64,000 nt of DNA from Isoetes taiwanensis (GCA_021234155.1 JAJEKV010000006.1:2271815-2335814), one strand, 5' to 3'; positions 21,372-33,154 are shown, counted from the stretch's first letter. Program-made: numbers and translations. Notes: generated by a model not told the origin, from the letters alone.

Positions 21372-23757
21372 TGTAACGGACCTAGGATTTTGAGGTATAT
21401 TGTGGTTTATTTTATTAAAGGATGCAAAGGAATATTAATCAAAATATCACGCATGCAGAGAAATACGTCGTATATGTAGAGATTATACGGATGGAATACT
21501 GGTGGTTAAAAATAAATATAAGTACAGAGAAAAGCATTTGGAAAAAGATTGATTGCAGAGGGATTGCTGAAGGAGCGAATTGCGTGCAGAGCTTTGGGAG
21601 CGTGTTGGAGCGCAGAAGAAGCAAGCGGGATTCCAGGTGGGGATCAAGCCTTACACCTGGGGTTTTCTAGCGTAGCAAAATAGGATTGTTCAAGAACTTG
21701 GCATGGATTTAGAGTAAATTGTAAGTGCGTGGATATGAATTAACTTGCATGATTGTATATGTAAGTATTTTATGATCGCATATAAAAAGCTTGCAAAAGC
21801 ATCATAGATCTAATGATTTCTAGGGAGTTGATCATTTAAACCATGCCAGAAGTGATTGGAATAGCAGATTAAAACCTGAGGGCTGGACTAAGATAAAAGT
21901 GTGGCAGAAATCAGTTAAAACTGTAAAAGTTTCTCTTGCATGCTGCCGTTTGGATAATATGAACTAGAATGATCAGGAAGCATGAAAAGTTATGTGAAAT
22001 GGATTAGAATTGAAGTGATGAGTCCAGAACTGGCAAAGACTGCAGTATTTTTCTTGAATGCTGCTGGAATAACGGCATGATCTTGCCGATTTGGCATGCT
22101 GCAAAAGCATGTGAATCGCCCTGGAATGGACCGATTTGAGCCTTAGGGAGGCCGAAATGGAGAGAGGATACAGAATTAGGAAGATTGGATTAAGATCTGG
22201 CTGGGAATGATATGATCTTGGTGGCCCGGAACTGGCCTGTAACCATCAGATTTGCATCATAAACTGGCCGAAATGGCAAGAAATCTTCCTTGCCAGCAAA
22301 TTCGGGAAGCCTTGTGTGATCTTCATGTAGATTCAGTGGCCTGGAGGCCAAATCCGGCAGATGCAGGCCGGAATCGTGACCTGTTAGCGCAGTTAGGGTT
22401 AGGTCAAGAAAAAATGTTAACAATTGATTAATTGTTAGTAAAGTAGCAATAAAATAAGTTCAAGGTTAAGCTAAGGCTATGAGTTAAAATCAAGGGTTAG
22501 CTGGAAAAGGAGTTGGCTCGGAATTTATGGAGGCCTAAGTCAAGGAGGAGTTTATGCTAAGGGATATACGTAATTTACCATTACGATATAAGTAGTCTTA
22601 AAGAAAATTAGCTAGCTATATATTTAACCTTTGGAATTAGTTAAATTTAGAAGGCACAAGTGTTATGTAGAAGGAAGTTGGTAATGAAAAACATCATTAA
22701 AGCCTTAAATATAGATATTAACCTTATTATTAGTGAATCTTGGGAAGGCGTAGACATTTATCTTTTATTTAATAATGATAGCTGCATATGGCATTATAGA
22801 GGTTATTTTAATTATTGAATCATGGTTGGGCTTTCTCTTGCTATATGAAGTATGTATTATGGAATTTACTTGATGTAAGCTTGTTAAGGCATGGGTCATA
22901 ATGATGGAAATTATATTGTCTATGATGTAATTCTTTGATATAGACCTCTGGGGTCGGAGTCTAGGTGCGATGGTCTAGACTCACGGTTTTGCACAGTGCT
23001 ATGCAAATGGTAATATTTGAACATCGGGCGTTGGTACCGTATGGTACAACGTTATGCACAGTAAGTGGTCCTCCAATGCTGGACGCAGCGTGGATGGGTG
23101 TGTACACACGTGGTTACCCCGCCTCTATGTCACTGGCCTGATCAGCCGAGTTGACCTTGCTCAGACCCAGAGGAATATTGGTTGCAATGTTGATGCTTTG
23201 GTTGCTTGGCTATTGTATATGTGGTTTTTAATGTTGGAATCAAGTTGCAATGGCTATGTTTGGTATAATTATGCATTGTGGTTATGCTTGTTGGAGTTAT
23301 TACTTGGATTGCATGGGCGAGGTTACGGTAAGGCTACGTTATTGCTCTAAGTTAATGCTTTGTGATTATTAATGCTAGATATGACCTAGATCCCCGATCC
23401 CCGATCCCCACTTTCCGTGTGACTAACCCTGTGGTTAATGGTGTAAGCAGAAGTGCGAGATGCTCCGGAAAGTAGCCAAGCTGCAGAAAGGCGAGAGTAG
23501 GAGTGTGTGGATTGCTAGACAATATATTTGCTTAATATTACTATTATCATTATGGATCGGCTTAAAACTATAATTATTTTTAAACTTGGTTGTTGTGTGG
23601 GGTTTTGCCGAGCAATGGCAAGTATAGTATTTTTGGGACCTTAGAGCATGTACAAAGATTAAATTCTTTACCTAAGTATGCATGTATCAATTTTCTGATT
23701 TCCAAGAGTAAATAGGATCCCCAGTTACCGAGAGGTTAACTGGCCAGGCCCGTCACA
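21372..23757 (+). repeat. Chromovirus LTR 1 (2,386 bp)
   Basis: It begins TGTAACGGACCTAGG and ends GGCCCGTCACA. A primer-binding site begins at about 23,760, so it acts as the 5' LTR of the right copy while also being the 3' LTR of the left copy. It is nearly identical to LTR 2 outside the 3.9-kb insertion. The long open frames within it on either strand (for example 22,190-22,423 and 23,054-23,350) are repeated in LTR 2 and have no recognisable product. Confidence 0.85.
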
Positions 23758-23772
23758 GTTGGTATCAGAGCA
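23758..23772 (+). promoter_or_regulatory. Primer-binding site (initiator tRNA-Met type)
   Basis: TGGTATCAGAGC starts two bases after the LTR end and is the usual complement of the plant initiator tRNA-Met 3' end. It fixes LTR 1 as the 5' LTR of the downstream interior. Confidence 0.85.
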
Positions 23773-23844
23773 AGCTTCTGATTAGTGGATTATAAGATTT
23801 TTGATTATTGATGATATTTGATATGGTTCCAGATTCTTGTAGAG

Positions 23845-24226
23845 ATGAGTTCCCCAGGAGGATCCCCAGGAGGAGCTGGGCCTAGTGGAACCTCTGATAT
23901 AGCCCATATCTTGCAGGCTATCCAGCAAGTGTTGCAGCTGAGTGCATCGCAACAAAAGATAACAGCTGACAAGGCAGTAGAGAAGGTGCTGAAGGACACT
24001 AAGAGGGAAGTATTATTCATGGAGTTCCTGTTCTCTTTCTTATTGATTGTGGTAGTACACATTGTTTTATTTCCCCAAGGCTGACAAAGAAACTAGATTT
24101 GAATATGATTAGCCGGGACCCTAGATATGTGGAGTTGGATAATGGTAAAATTAAGACTTCTTATGCTAAGGTAGACAATCTTGAATTCCAAGTAGGAGAT
24201 TTTGAGTCCCTAGTTTTGAAGTATTG
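23845..24226 (+). pseudogene. Chromovirus gag N-terminus fused by deletion to protease
   Basis: An ATG at 23,845 begins MSSPGGSPGGAGPSGTSDIA, followed by a Gln/Lys-rich helical stretch ending near 24,020 (KVLKDTKREVLF). The sequence then passes straight into an aspartic-protease segment in another frame, with LIDCGSTH around 24,045 (the DSGA-type active site, with Cys and Ser changes) and continuing to a stop at 24,226. Most of gag, including capsid and zinc knuckle, is missing between the two. The fusion looks like an internal deletion. No functional Gag could be made. Confidence 0.7.
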
Positions 24227-25470
24227 AGCCTAGGGAAGTATGATGTTATTTTAGGAATGTCATGGTTGAGGCCATATAAAGTTTGCATTGATTGCGGAGA
24301 GCAAACAGTTACATGTCAAAGTCCTAATGGAGATAAGTATGTGCTGGAAGGATTGCCTTCATCATTAGTGGTTACACCTTTGTCCCGGAAAAGTTTTAAG
24401 AAACAGATTAAGAACGGTTGCATAAGAATGGGATGTGCATTTTTGGGTACCACAGAGTTACAAGAACAACCTATTGGTCCTGAGATCCAGAAAGTGTTGG
24501 ATGAGTTTCCTGATGTGTTTCCTAAAGAATTAACAGAATTGCCTCCACATAGAATGGTAGATCATGAGATAGAACTTGTTCCTGGGGCTAAACCCACATC
24601 AAGGCCACCATATAGATTTCATGCATTAGAGATGGCCGAATTGAAGAAACAGTTAGCGGAATTATTGGAACAAGGGTTTATACGGCCGAGTGTTTCTCCA
24701 TTTGGTGCGCCAGTTTTGTTTGTAAAAAAGAAGGATGGCACATTAAGATTGTGTATTGATTACCGCATGCTTAACCAGATTACAGTGAAGAATAGATATG
24801 CATTGCCTAGGGTTGATGGGTTATTTGATCAGTTGGGACAAGCTAAGTACTTCACAAAAAATTGATCTACGATCTGGATATCATCAGATCCGGATCAAGG
24901 ATACAGATATTTATAAGACTGCCTTCAGGACATGCTACGGGCACTACGAGTTTGTTGTAATGCCGTTTGGATTGACAAATGCTCCTGCCACTTTTATGCG
25001 TCTCATGAATGAGATATTCCGATCTTTCCTGGATAAGTTTATATTGGTTTTCTTTGATGATATTTTGGTATATTCCAGGACATTAGAGGAGCATGTGGAA
25101 CATGTAAAGCAGACACTATCTATTTTGCGACGAGAAAAGTTGTACGGTAAGTTATCTAAGTGTTCTTTTGCACAAACTAGATTGGTATATCTTGGGCATG
25201 TAATTTCAGAAAAAGGATTAGAGCCAGATCCTTCTAAGATTGAGGCAGTTAGGGATTGGCCCACACCAAAGACGGTGAAAGAGGTAAGATCATTTTGGGA
25301 TTAGCGGGGTATTATTATAAATTTGTTCCTAAATTTGCAAAGATTGCTGCTCCTTTGACTTCTTTGTTGGGTAAGAAGAATGATTTGCATTGGACCGGAG
25401 ATAGTTGTCGGGGAAAGTTTCCAAAAGTTAAAGGATGTTTTGATTAGTGCACCGGTTTTAAGGATTCCGC
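24224..25470 (+). pseudogene. Chromovirus reverse transcriptase with frameshifts
   Basis: Starting at the protease C-terminus ([10 protein letters not shown]), the linker and RT follow: [17 protein letters not shown], then [20 protein letters not shown], a frameshift near 24,860, [40 protein letters not shown], and the catalytic box FFDDILVYS (YxDD with Phe first) at about 25,050. A second frameshift near 25,290 precedes GYYYKFVPKFAKIAAPL. The order and motifs are those of Ty3/gypsy RT. At least two frameshifts make it inactive. It is the best-preserved RT in the window. Confidence 0.85.
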
Positions 25471-25539
25471 ATATGAATATACACTTCCATGTAGTCACCG
25501 ATGCTTAAGGAAAGTCAGTAGGGAGGAGTCTTCTGCGCA

Positions 25540-25775
25540 GGATGGCCGAAGTTTGTGCTTATATATCTCGTAAGTTGTCTCTCTGCTCAACAAAATTACC
25601 CAGTGCATGATCTGGAAATGTTGGCCATTATCCATGCCTTGAGGGTATGGAGACATTATTTATTGGGCCGTCATTTCTTTTTGAAGACTGACCACCAAAA
25701 TTTGAAGTATTTTGCAAAACAGCCATATTTGAATAATAGGCAAAGGAGGTGGATGCAATTTATGTTGTGGTTGAT
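25540..25775 (+). pseudogene. Chromovirus RNase H, C-terminally deleted
   Basis: In one frame the segment reads NYPVHDLEMLAIIHALRVWR, HYLLGRHFFLKTDHQNLKYF and then NNRQRRWMQF, typical of the gypsy RNase H middle part. The sequence directly after RRWMQF is the integrase catalytic core (VVDRLTKQAHF). The RNase H C-terminus, the connection and the integrase HHCC zinc domain have therefore been lost by deletion at about 25,770. Confidence 0.75.
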
Positions 25776-26744
25776 CGATTAACTAAGCAGGCCCATTTTA
25801 TGCCTACGAAGACTACTGCTACGGCAATGGATATTGCTAAGTTATTTGTTAAGGAGATTTTTAGGTTGCATGGGATGACGACCACTATTTCATCAGATCG
25901 GGATACAAAGTTTATGAGCCAATTTTGGCAAGGGTTATTTCAAAATATTGGGACTAAGTTATATGTCAGTACATCTTATCGTCCTCAAGCAGATGGCCAA
26001 GTGGAGCGAGTTAATCAAGTCTTGGAGGATATGCTCAGGATGTATGTGCCTAGTCAACCGAAGGTATGGGATTCCTATTTGTATTTGGCCGAGTTTGCAT
26101 ACAACAACACTTATCAAGATTCCATCAAAATGAGTCCTTTTGAGGCAATGTATGGTAAGGAGTGTCGTTGTCCTCTTAATTGGAGAGATCCTCAATGCAA
26201 TGTTGAAGCAGCTAATGAAGTAGCGGAGGACATGGAAGCTCAGCTAAGGAGACTTCGACAAAATTTGGTTGTGGCACAAAATAGACAGAAGCAGTATGCA
26301 AATAAGAGACGTAGACCACTTGAATTTCAAAAAAGGGATTATGTGTTCTTGAGGATTAATCCCAAGCAGAGTTCACTGGCATTTAAAAGTGCAGGTAAAT
26401 GGGCCCCTAGGTATGCGGGTCCGTATGAAATTTTGGAACATATTGGCAAGGTGGCTTATAGATTAGAGTTGCCCTCGCACTTGAAAGTACATAATGTCTT
26501 TCACGTGAGTAACTTAAGGAAGTATGTTTTTGATCCTTCCCATATGTTGGGGGACGATGATTTGATAAGCAGAGAGAACTTTCTGTACCCTCGACCAGAA
26601 CGTATTCTGCGAGAGGAAACCCGTCGCTTAAGGAGGCGAACAATACGAAGATTTTTGGTTCAATGGGCGGGTTGTCCTGAGGAAGATGCCACATGGGAAG
26701 ATGCTAATTGGATTCTTCGTGAGTTTCCGGAGATGCGCCCATGA
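25749..26744 (+). pseudogene. Chromovirus integrase core and chromodomain-like C-terminus
   Basis: A 331-codon open frame covers the integrase catalytic core, with the DDE residues visible in VVDRLTK (Asp, about 25,773), ISSDRDTKF and GQVERVNQ. AEFAYNNTYQDSIKMSPFEA follows, then the GPYEILEHIGKVAYRLELP region, and finally RRFLVQWAGCPEEDATWED, a chromodomain-like tail that in this clade targets insertion to chromatin. The N-terminal HHCC domain is absent, so it cannot be a complete integrase. The stop at 26,744 is 30 bp before LTR 2. This frame is intact although the upstream enzymes are broken. Confidence 0.85.
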
Positions 26745-26774
26745 GGACATGGATTGAATTTTTGGAGGAGAGAC

Positions 26775-27134
26775 TGTAACGGACCTAGGATTTTGAGGTA
26801 TATTGTGGAATTATTTATTAAAGGATGCAAAGGAATATTAATCAAAATATCACGCATGCAGAGAAATACGTCGTATATGTAGAGATTATACGGATGGAAT
26901 ATTGGTGGTTAAAAATAAATATAAGTACAGAGAAAAGCATTTGGAAAAAGATTGATTGCAGAGGGATTGCTGAAGGAGCGAATTGCGTGCAGAGCTTTGG
27001 GAGCGTGTTGGAGCGCAGAAGAAGCAAGCGGGATTCCAGGTGGGGATCAAGCATTACACCTGGGGTTTTCTAGCGTAGCAAAATTGTGTTGATACAGTAG
27101 GATTGTTCAAGAACTTGGCATGGATTTAGAGTAT
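26775..27134 (+). repeat. Chromovirus LTR 2, 5' part
   Basis: It begins TGTAACGGACC after the polypurine tract and matches LTR 1 to GGATTTAGAGTA. The alignment then breaks at the inserted TIR element and resumes at 31,052 with TAAATTGTAAGTGCG. Confidence 0.85.
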
Positions 27135-27869
27135 TACTCGTATTTAATTAAAGTGGGACTCATTCCATTCCCATTTTTTTTCGGAACCCTGTTAATTTAC
27201 ACAAAAAGAAGCACCCCGACCCAAAAACTGGCCATAATTGGAATTTTTGTCTATTAGTGTGCATCCAAACTTTTCTTCCGGTTTTCTTAGATAGCGTGTC
27301 GAGAACAAGAACAATGCAACGCAAACATGCATTAGACCTATCAAGTTCTAATTGAAAAAGATTCTTAGTTGAACATTTTGGCTCTATTTTCTTAGGTGGG
27401 TAGACAATAGATCACAAATTCCAACAAAAATTATGCAAATCATTTACTTAATCACCCAAAAATACTAGTTTTGAGATACCTTATATTTATAAATGGGCTC
27501 ATTACAATATATATTACAGTGGGTGAAGAGACCATAGTGGTCGTATGGGCACAATCATTACACCCTCTTCACACATGAACCACCTAGTGCAAAGGGCGTG
27601 GAGCTCTCTCCTAGTCCACAGAGAGCAACTTACGGATGATAGAAATTTGTATGAGGAGTTCCTTTATGGGCCACGTGCTTGTATGTCCAACCGATGTCAT
27701 TGCTCCCAAGCATGTACTATTTGGTCGAGATAAAATTTTGCAAGAGACAAAATCAAATTAGTCGAGTGATGCTACATGCAATAAAAATAAAATAAAACAT
27801 AGTTCTTAGGGCCATTTTTGAAAAATACAAGCATGAGAAAGACAAAAAGGAAAAAACGCAGGTTTTAGG

Positions 27870-28320
27870 GGTCAGAAGGCCTTTTCGATTTCATGAAGTC
27901 GAGAAAAGCTCAAAGCGAAAAATGCAAGTTTTAGGGGGCGGAAGGCCTTTCGATTCTTGGTCGAGAAAGGCAACTCAAAAGCGAAAAAATGCAAGTTTTA
28001 GGGTCGGAAGGCCTTTTTCGACTCATGAGTCGAGAAAGGCGACTCAAAGCCGGAAAAACGGGTTTATGGGTGAGGAAAGGCCTTTTCGACTCGCGAGTCG
28101 AGAAAGGCGGCCAAAAGCCGAAAACACGGGTTTTATGGATCGGGAAGGCCTTTCTCGACTTGGCGAAGTCGAAAGGCGACTCAAAGCCGTAAAACACGAG
28201 GTTTTATGGGTCAGAAGGCCTTTCTCGACTCGCGAGTCGAGAAAGGCAGCTCAAAGCGAAAAATGCAAGTTTGAGGGCCTTTCTCGACTCGCAAGTCGAA
28301 AAAGGCAACTCAGAGTAAAA
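27870..28320. repeat. Palindrome array, copy 1
   Basis: About seven units of 60-70 bp each carry a palindrome of the type CTTTCTCGACTCG followed by its reverse complement, with variants, for example near 28,012, 28,081 and 28,220. Spacers read like GGCAACTCAAAGCGAAAAATGC. The same array lies at 50,290-50,880 in copy 2. The position close to one end suggests subterminal binding repeats, as known in other DNA transposons; this is inference. Confidence 0.8.
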
Positions 28321-28904
28321 AAAAGGCAATTTCAAAGCTCAGAGTCCGAGAAGGTCGAAAATGAATAACCTTCAAACATCCTATGCATTTTCTATGAAAA
28401 AATACCCTCCCCATAAATTTCCCTCCCCATATAGCTATATGAAGAGGGGACCATTGGGCTCATATTTAGCTATGTAAAGAGTAATGCCTAATGCTTATGT
28501 AAATAGCAACATATGCACCTATAATGCACATTATAACCTACTATGCATTAAATCTATTAATAAGCATTAGACCTATATATTAATATGTACTTGTCCCCAT
28601 TTTGTGTCTTGAACCTTCAAAATGGGTTACACAAGGTGTAAATTATATCATGATCTTGACAAAGTTAAATTTTTACCTAGAATAAGAATATATGCCTAGA
28701 AAACGTGCACCATGGCAACATAATGTTTAACACCGTATGGACACCATATGGACACCAATGGACACCATATATTTTCTACGAAAAAATAGACCATCCCCTT
28801 GTATTTTCTACGAAAAAATAGACCCTCCTTATGTATCTTGGAATGGACACTATATGCTATGTATTTTCTAGGTACACGTATAGAAAACAAATGGACCCTC
28901 TCCT

Positions 28905-29010
28905 GTTTACCCTTTTTAATATATTAATGTTTACCCCGCCTTTTTTTTATATTAATGTTTACCCTTTTTAATATATTAATGTTTACCCCGCCTTTTTTTC
29001 CCGCCTATAC
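28905..29010. repeat. 59-bp tandem duplication in copy 1
   Basis: The unit TTTACCCTTTTTAATATATTAATG then TTTACCCCGCC is repeated about 59 bp apart (near 28,909 and 28,968). It lies at the right edge of the sequence shared with copy 2, just before the TTTGGTACATACC block common to both copies. Confidence 0.55.
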
Positions 29011-29079
29011 TTGAAATTTAAAATTTGGTACATACCTTTGGGTCTGTTCTTCAAAGTGGCTCTAATCCTGCTTCCGGAG

Positions 29080-30690
29080 TGTTAGCATCCTCGATACCTT
29101 GACAAATCTTAGAGCATACTGATCGTTGATGGGAGCTCTCTTCATCGATGTGTTCGTGGGCGGTTTTAAGGCAAAGCAAACACCTTTGATTTCGTATAAT
29201 GGGCTTTCCGGCAATAAGCAATAAGAAACTTGTACACAATGGAAAAAAATAGTATGATGCCTTGCATGCATCTCGCCCGACCCATCTTCCAGCTTCCGGC
29301 TTCCCTTGCCTTGCTTGCATCTTCCCTTGCTCGACCTTGCATCCGAGAAAAAAGGCGGCTCTGCTCTACTTTTCTCAGATCTACCGAGAAAAGGGGTGGC
29401 TCTTGCGAAATGGTGAAATGCCGAAATGGCTCTTGCCGAAATGGTGGCCTTTACCGCCCGTGCCGAAGCCATGGGAATCGCCCGGTTTATTTTCATTCTG
29501 CGAGCAAAGAAATCGCCGGATCAATTTGGAAGGGGCTTTTTATGGCGTATTTTGAGCAGGTTCTTGGAAAAAGGAAGATTTGGATTTCTTTGCCCGAATC
29601 AAAGGGTATTTGGATGTAAATGTGTTGGCGATTCTAAAGCGCAAGACCTGTAAGTAGTAAATTTGTAAAGGAGAAGCAAACCTGGGAAAGATCTTGATTT
29701 TCTAGACTAGGCTGTGTGGTATGATGAGGTTAGGATGAAATCCGGCAGCATACTAGAGGATTTTCAAGCAAAAGCTAGTAGATATTATTCTTTGAGAGCG
29801 GGCGGAGGTCTCGGATGTGAGCGCTTCTAAAAGTAAGTCTTCAAGACACATGCACGAGAGGATTGTTGCGGATCCGGCTGCAAGAGCGGTTCTTCGATCT
29901 TTATTCTGCGGATCTTTATTCTTGCCGTTTATCTTTGAGCTCTAAGAAACAGGGAATGTAGCAAATAGAAAAGCAAGAAGAAGACGAAGACAGATCAAGC
30001 GAGAAACAAGGCATGAAGCGGATGGATCAAACAAGAAGCGAGATGAGGAAGCAAGAAGGAGACAAAGATGCAAGACCCGCCACTATTTTGGCATCAAAAC
30101 ATGAAAGGCCCCGCCTGCTTTGGCATCGAACATGAAAGGCCCGCCTTCTTTAGCATCGGTTTCCGGAAGCAAGCACAAGGGGATTTTAAATTCGGCCGCC
30201 TTCTTGCTGCAAAATAAAAAGATCGGAAGACCGGTGTGAACCGGGTAAGCTGGAGTTCTCGTGTCTTAGGACCATTTGATTGTGGAAATTTTAATCAGTA
30301 TGTTACGTCTTCCGACAGTGTCCTGCTTTGCGGAGACCTTTTCGCTTTTGCGGGCCTTTGTTCTTGACATTTGCTTTCTTGAACACACCGCAATAGTTCA
30401 CGCGGCGATCCATGCACATTCGCCTTGCACATTCGGTTTGGCCGGTCCATGCACATTCTCGCCTTGAGGCGAGAAATGGTCTAAGGCAAAATTAATGTCT
30501 AGGCTAAATTAATTAATTGTATATATTGACTGTAAATGTTTCTCTAATTTTATATATTTAATTTATTTAATTACATTGACGAACTAATTATATTAATTTA
30601 TATATGTCCTCTAATTAATTAATTTGTAATTTATTTATTTATTTATTTATTTATATTATGAATATTGTATTATTATTTTTATTTTGGAGG
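29080..30690. other. Private cargo of TIR element copy 1
   Basis: This middle segment has no counterpart in copy 2. It holds overlapping open stretches (29,230-29,619 and 29,426-29,653 on plus, 29,062-29,496 on minus), including MALAEMVAFTARAEAMGIAR on the plus strand. None has a recognisable domain. A 31-bp repeat around GGCCCGCCTTCTTTGGCATC occurs at 30,078-30,160. The A+T-rich end is followed by the shared pyrimidine tract. Captured host DNA is possible but unproven. Confidence 0.4.
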
Positions 30691-30965
30691 GGGTGGGGGA
30701 GACTCTTGCCCCCTTTGCACCTCCCTCTCCTCCTTTACCCTTCCCCTTCCCTTGCCACTTCCCTCCCCTTGCCCCCTCTTCTCCCCACCCTTTTGGAACT
30801 CACTCTTCTCCCTCCCCTTGCACCCTCCTCTCACCTCCCCTTGCCCCCTCTTCTCACCCCTCTTTTCGAACTTCCTCCCTCCCCCCTTCTTCTAACTTAA
30901 CCCCTTCCTTACTTCTCTCAACTTCTCCCCCAACTTCTCCCCTTTCCCTTCCCCTCCCCCTGATC
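30690..30965. repeat. Pyrimidine-rich tract near the right end of copy 1
   Basis: A CT-rich stretch (CCTCCCCTTGCCCCCTCTTC-type units) recurs at 59,935-60,280 in copy 2. Its distal part (CGAACTTCCTCCCTCCCCCC to GATCTAACAACGATTCAATG) is nearly identical between copies. Translations here are low-complexity Pro/Leu/Ser and not genes. Confidence 0.7.
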
Positions 30966-31051
30966 TAACAACGATTCAATGAAATTTTTTTTGTCAGTAT
31001 GAGTCCCATTTTCAGTCTGAGTCCCAAAATTCGAGATTTGTCCCACTTTAC

Positions 31052-33149
31052 TAAATTGTAAGTGCGTGGATATGAATTAACTTGCATGATTGTATATGTA
31101 AGTATTCTTTGATCGCATATAAAAAGCTTGCAAAAGCATCATAGATCTAATGATTTCTAGGGAGTTGATCATTTAAACCATGCCAGAAGTGATTGGAATA
31201 GCAGATTAGAACCTGGGGCTGGATTAAGATAAAAGTGTGGCAGAAATCAGTTAAAACTGTAAAAGTTTCTCTTGAATGCTGTCGTTTGCATAATATGAAC
31301 TAGAATGATCAGGAAGCATGAAAAGTTATGTGAAATAGATTAGAATTGAAGTGATGAGTCCAGAACTGGCAAAGACTGCAGTATTTCTCTTGAATGCTGC
31401 TGGAATAACGGCATGATCTTGCCGATTTGGCATGCTGCAAAAGCATGTGAATCGTCCTGGAATGGACTGATTTGAGCCTTAGGGAGGCCGAAATGGAGAG
31501 AGGATACAGAATTAGGAAGATTGGATTAAGATCTGGCTGGGAATGATATGATCTTGGTGGCCCGGAACTGACCTGTAACCATCAGATTTGCATCATAAAC
31601 TGGCCGAAATGGCAAGAAATCTTCCTTGCCAGCAAATTCGGGAAGCCTTGTGTGATCTTCATGTAGATTCAGTGGCCTGGAGGCCAAATCCGGCAGATGC
31701 AGGCCGGAATCGTGACCTGTTAGCGCAGTTAGGTTTAGGTCAAGAAAAAATGTTAACAATTGATTAATTGTTAGTAAAGTAGCAATAAAATAAGTTAAAG
31801 GTTAAGCTAAGGCTATGAGTTAAAGTAATATATCAAGGGTTAGCTGGAAAAGGAGTTGGCTCGGAATTTATGGAGGCCTAAGTCAAGGAGGAGTTTATGC
31901 TAAGGGATATACGTAATTTACTATTACGATATAAGTAGTCTTAAAAAAAAATTAGCTAGCTATATATTTAACCTTTGGAATTAGTTAAATTTAGAAGGCA
32001 CAAGTGTTATGTAGAAGGAAGTTGGTAATGAAAGCATAACCATAGTTGAATGCTATAGATTAAACATCATTAAAGCCTTAAATATAGATATTAACCTTAT
32101 TATTAGTGAATCTTGGGAAGGCGTAGACATTTATCTTTTATTTAATAATGATAGCTGCATATGGCATTATAGAGGTTATTTTAATTATTGAATCATGGTT
32201 GGGCTTTCTCTTGCTATATGAAGTATGTATTATGGAATTTACTTGATGTAAGCTTGTTAAGGCATGGGTCATAATGATGGAAATTATGTAATTGTCTATG
32301 ATGTAATTCTTTGATATAGACCTCTGGGGCCGGAGTCTAGGATGCGATGGTCTAGACTCACGGTTTTGCACAGTGCTATGCAAATGGTAATATTTGAACA
32401 TCGGGCGTTGGTACCGTATGGTACAACGTTATGCACAGTAAGTGGTCCTCCAATGCTGGACGCAGCGTGGATGGGTGTGTACACACGTGGTTACCCCGCC
32501 TCTATGTCACTGGCCTGATCAGCCGAGTTGACCTTGCTCAGACCCAGAGGAATATTGGTTGCAATGTTGATGCTTTGGTTGCTTGGCTATTGTATATGTG
32601 GTTTTTAATGTTGGAATCAAGTTGCAATGGCTATGTTTGGTATAATTATGCATTGTGGTTATGCTTGTTGGAGTTATTACTTGGATTGCATGGGCGAGGT
32701 TACGGTAAGGCTACGTTATTGCTCTAAGTTAATGCTTTGTGATTATTAATGCTAGATATGACCTAGATCCCCGATCCCCACTTTCCGTGTGACTAACCCT
32801 GTGGTTAATGGTGTAAGCAGAAGTGCGAGATGCTCCGGAAAGTAGCCAAGCTGCAGAAAGGCGAGAGTAGGAGTGTGTGGATTGCTAGACAATATATTTG
32901 CTTAATATTACTATTATCATTATGGATCGGCTTAAAACTATAATTATTTTTAAACTTGGTTGTTGTGTGGGGTTTTGCCGAGCAATGGCAAGTATAGTAT
33001 TTTTGGGACCTTAGAGCATGTACAAAGATTAAATTCTTTACCTAAGTATGCATGTATCAATTTTCTGATTTCCAAGAGTAAATAGATCCAACGGTAGAGA
33101 TTGATGGGATCTCCAGTTACCGAGAGGTTAACTGGCCAGGCCCGTCACA
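31052..33149 (+). repeat. Chromovirus LTR 2, 3' part
   Basis: It resumes at TAAATTGTAAGTGCG and is collinear with LTR 1 to the terminal CCCGTCACA at 33,149. It differs by few substitutions and small indels, for example an extra block near 32,034-32,060. CACAC follows, matching the sequence just left of 21,041. Confidence 0.85.
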
Positions 33150-33154
33150 CACAC

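Larger units (their letters stand above)
27135..31051. mobile_element. 3.9-kb TIR element (copy 1) inserted in chromovirus LTR 2
   Basis: The left end TACTCGTATTTAATTAAAG and subterminal GTGGGACTCATTCC match the left end of the 10.8-kb element at 49,575. The right end (GAGATTTGTCCCACTTTA) matches its right end but lacks the last 14 or so bases. Comparison with uninterrupted LTR 1 shows exactly what was inserted. The insertion overlap with the host is just TA, or an imperfect AGTA/ACTA, so the target duplication is unclear. The left 1.9 kb (palindrome array, AT-rich repeats) and right 0.2 kb are shared with copy 2. The middle (about 29,080-30,690) is not shared. No transposase is seen. Confidence 0.75.
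21041..33149 (+). mobile_element. Truncated tandem Ty3/gypsy chromovirus (int end-LTR-interior-LTR)
   Basis: Order: 3' end of an integrase (21,041-21,371), LTR 1 (21,372-23,757), a primer-binding site TGGTATCAGAGC matching initiator tRNA-Met, a deleted gag-pol interior, a polypurine tract (TTGGAGGAGAGAC), and LTR 2 (26,775-33,149). The 5-bp CACAC flanks both ends (21,036-21,040 and 33,150-33,154). The left end therefore represents a second, tandem copy whose LTR and most of whose interior are gone, though the left junction coincides with the duplication. LTR 2 is split by a TIR element at 27,135-31,051. The integrase C-terminus is chromodomain-like, hence chromovirus. Tekay/Del affiliation is plausible from the 2.4-kb LTR but not shown. 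Confidence 0.8.

Noticed and set aside
22190-23350. Frames repeated at 31,526-31,759 and 32,431-32,727 as a gene family
   Set aside because: They lie inside the two chromovirus LTRs and duplicate with them.
27870-28320. Regularly spaced palindromes as a CRISPR array
   Set aside because: Nuclear plant DNA, spacers are themselves similar to each other, and the array is part of a transposon end.
30658-30968. Pro/Leu/Ser-rich frames
   Set aside because: Low-complexity translation of the pyrimidine tract shared by the two TIR elements.
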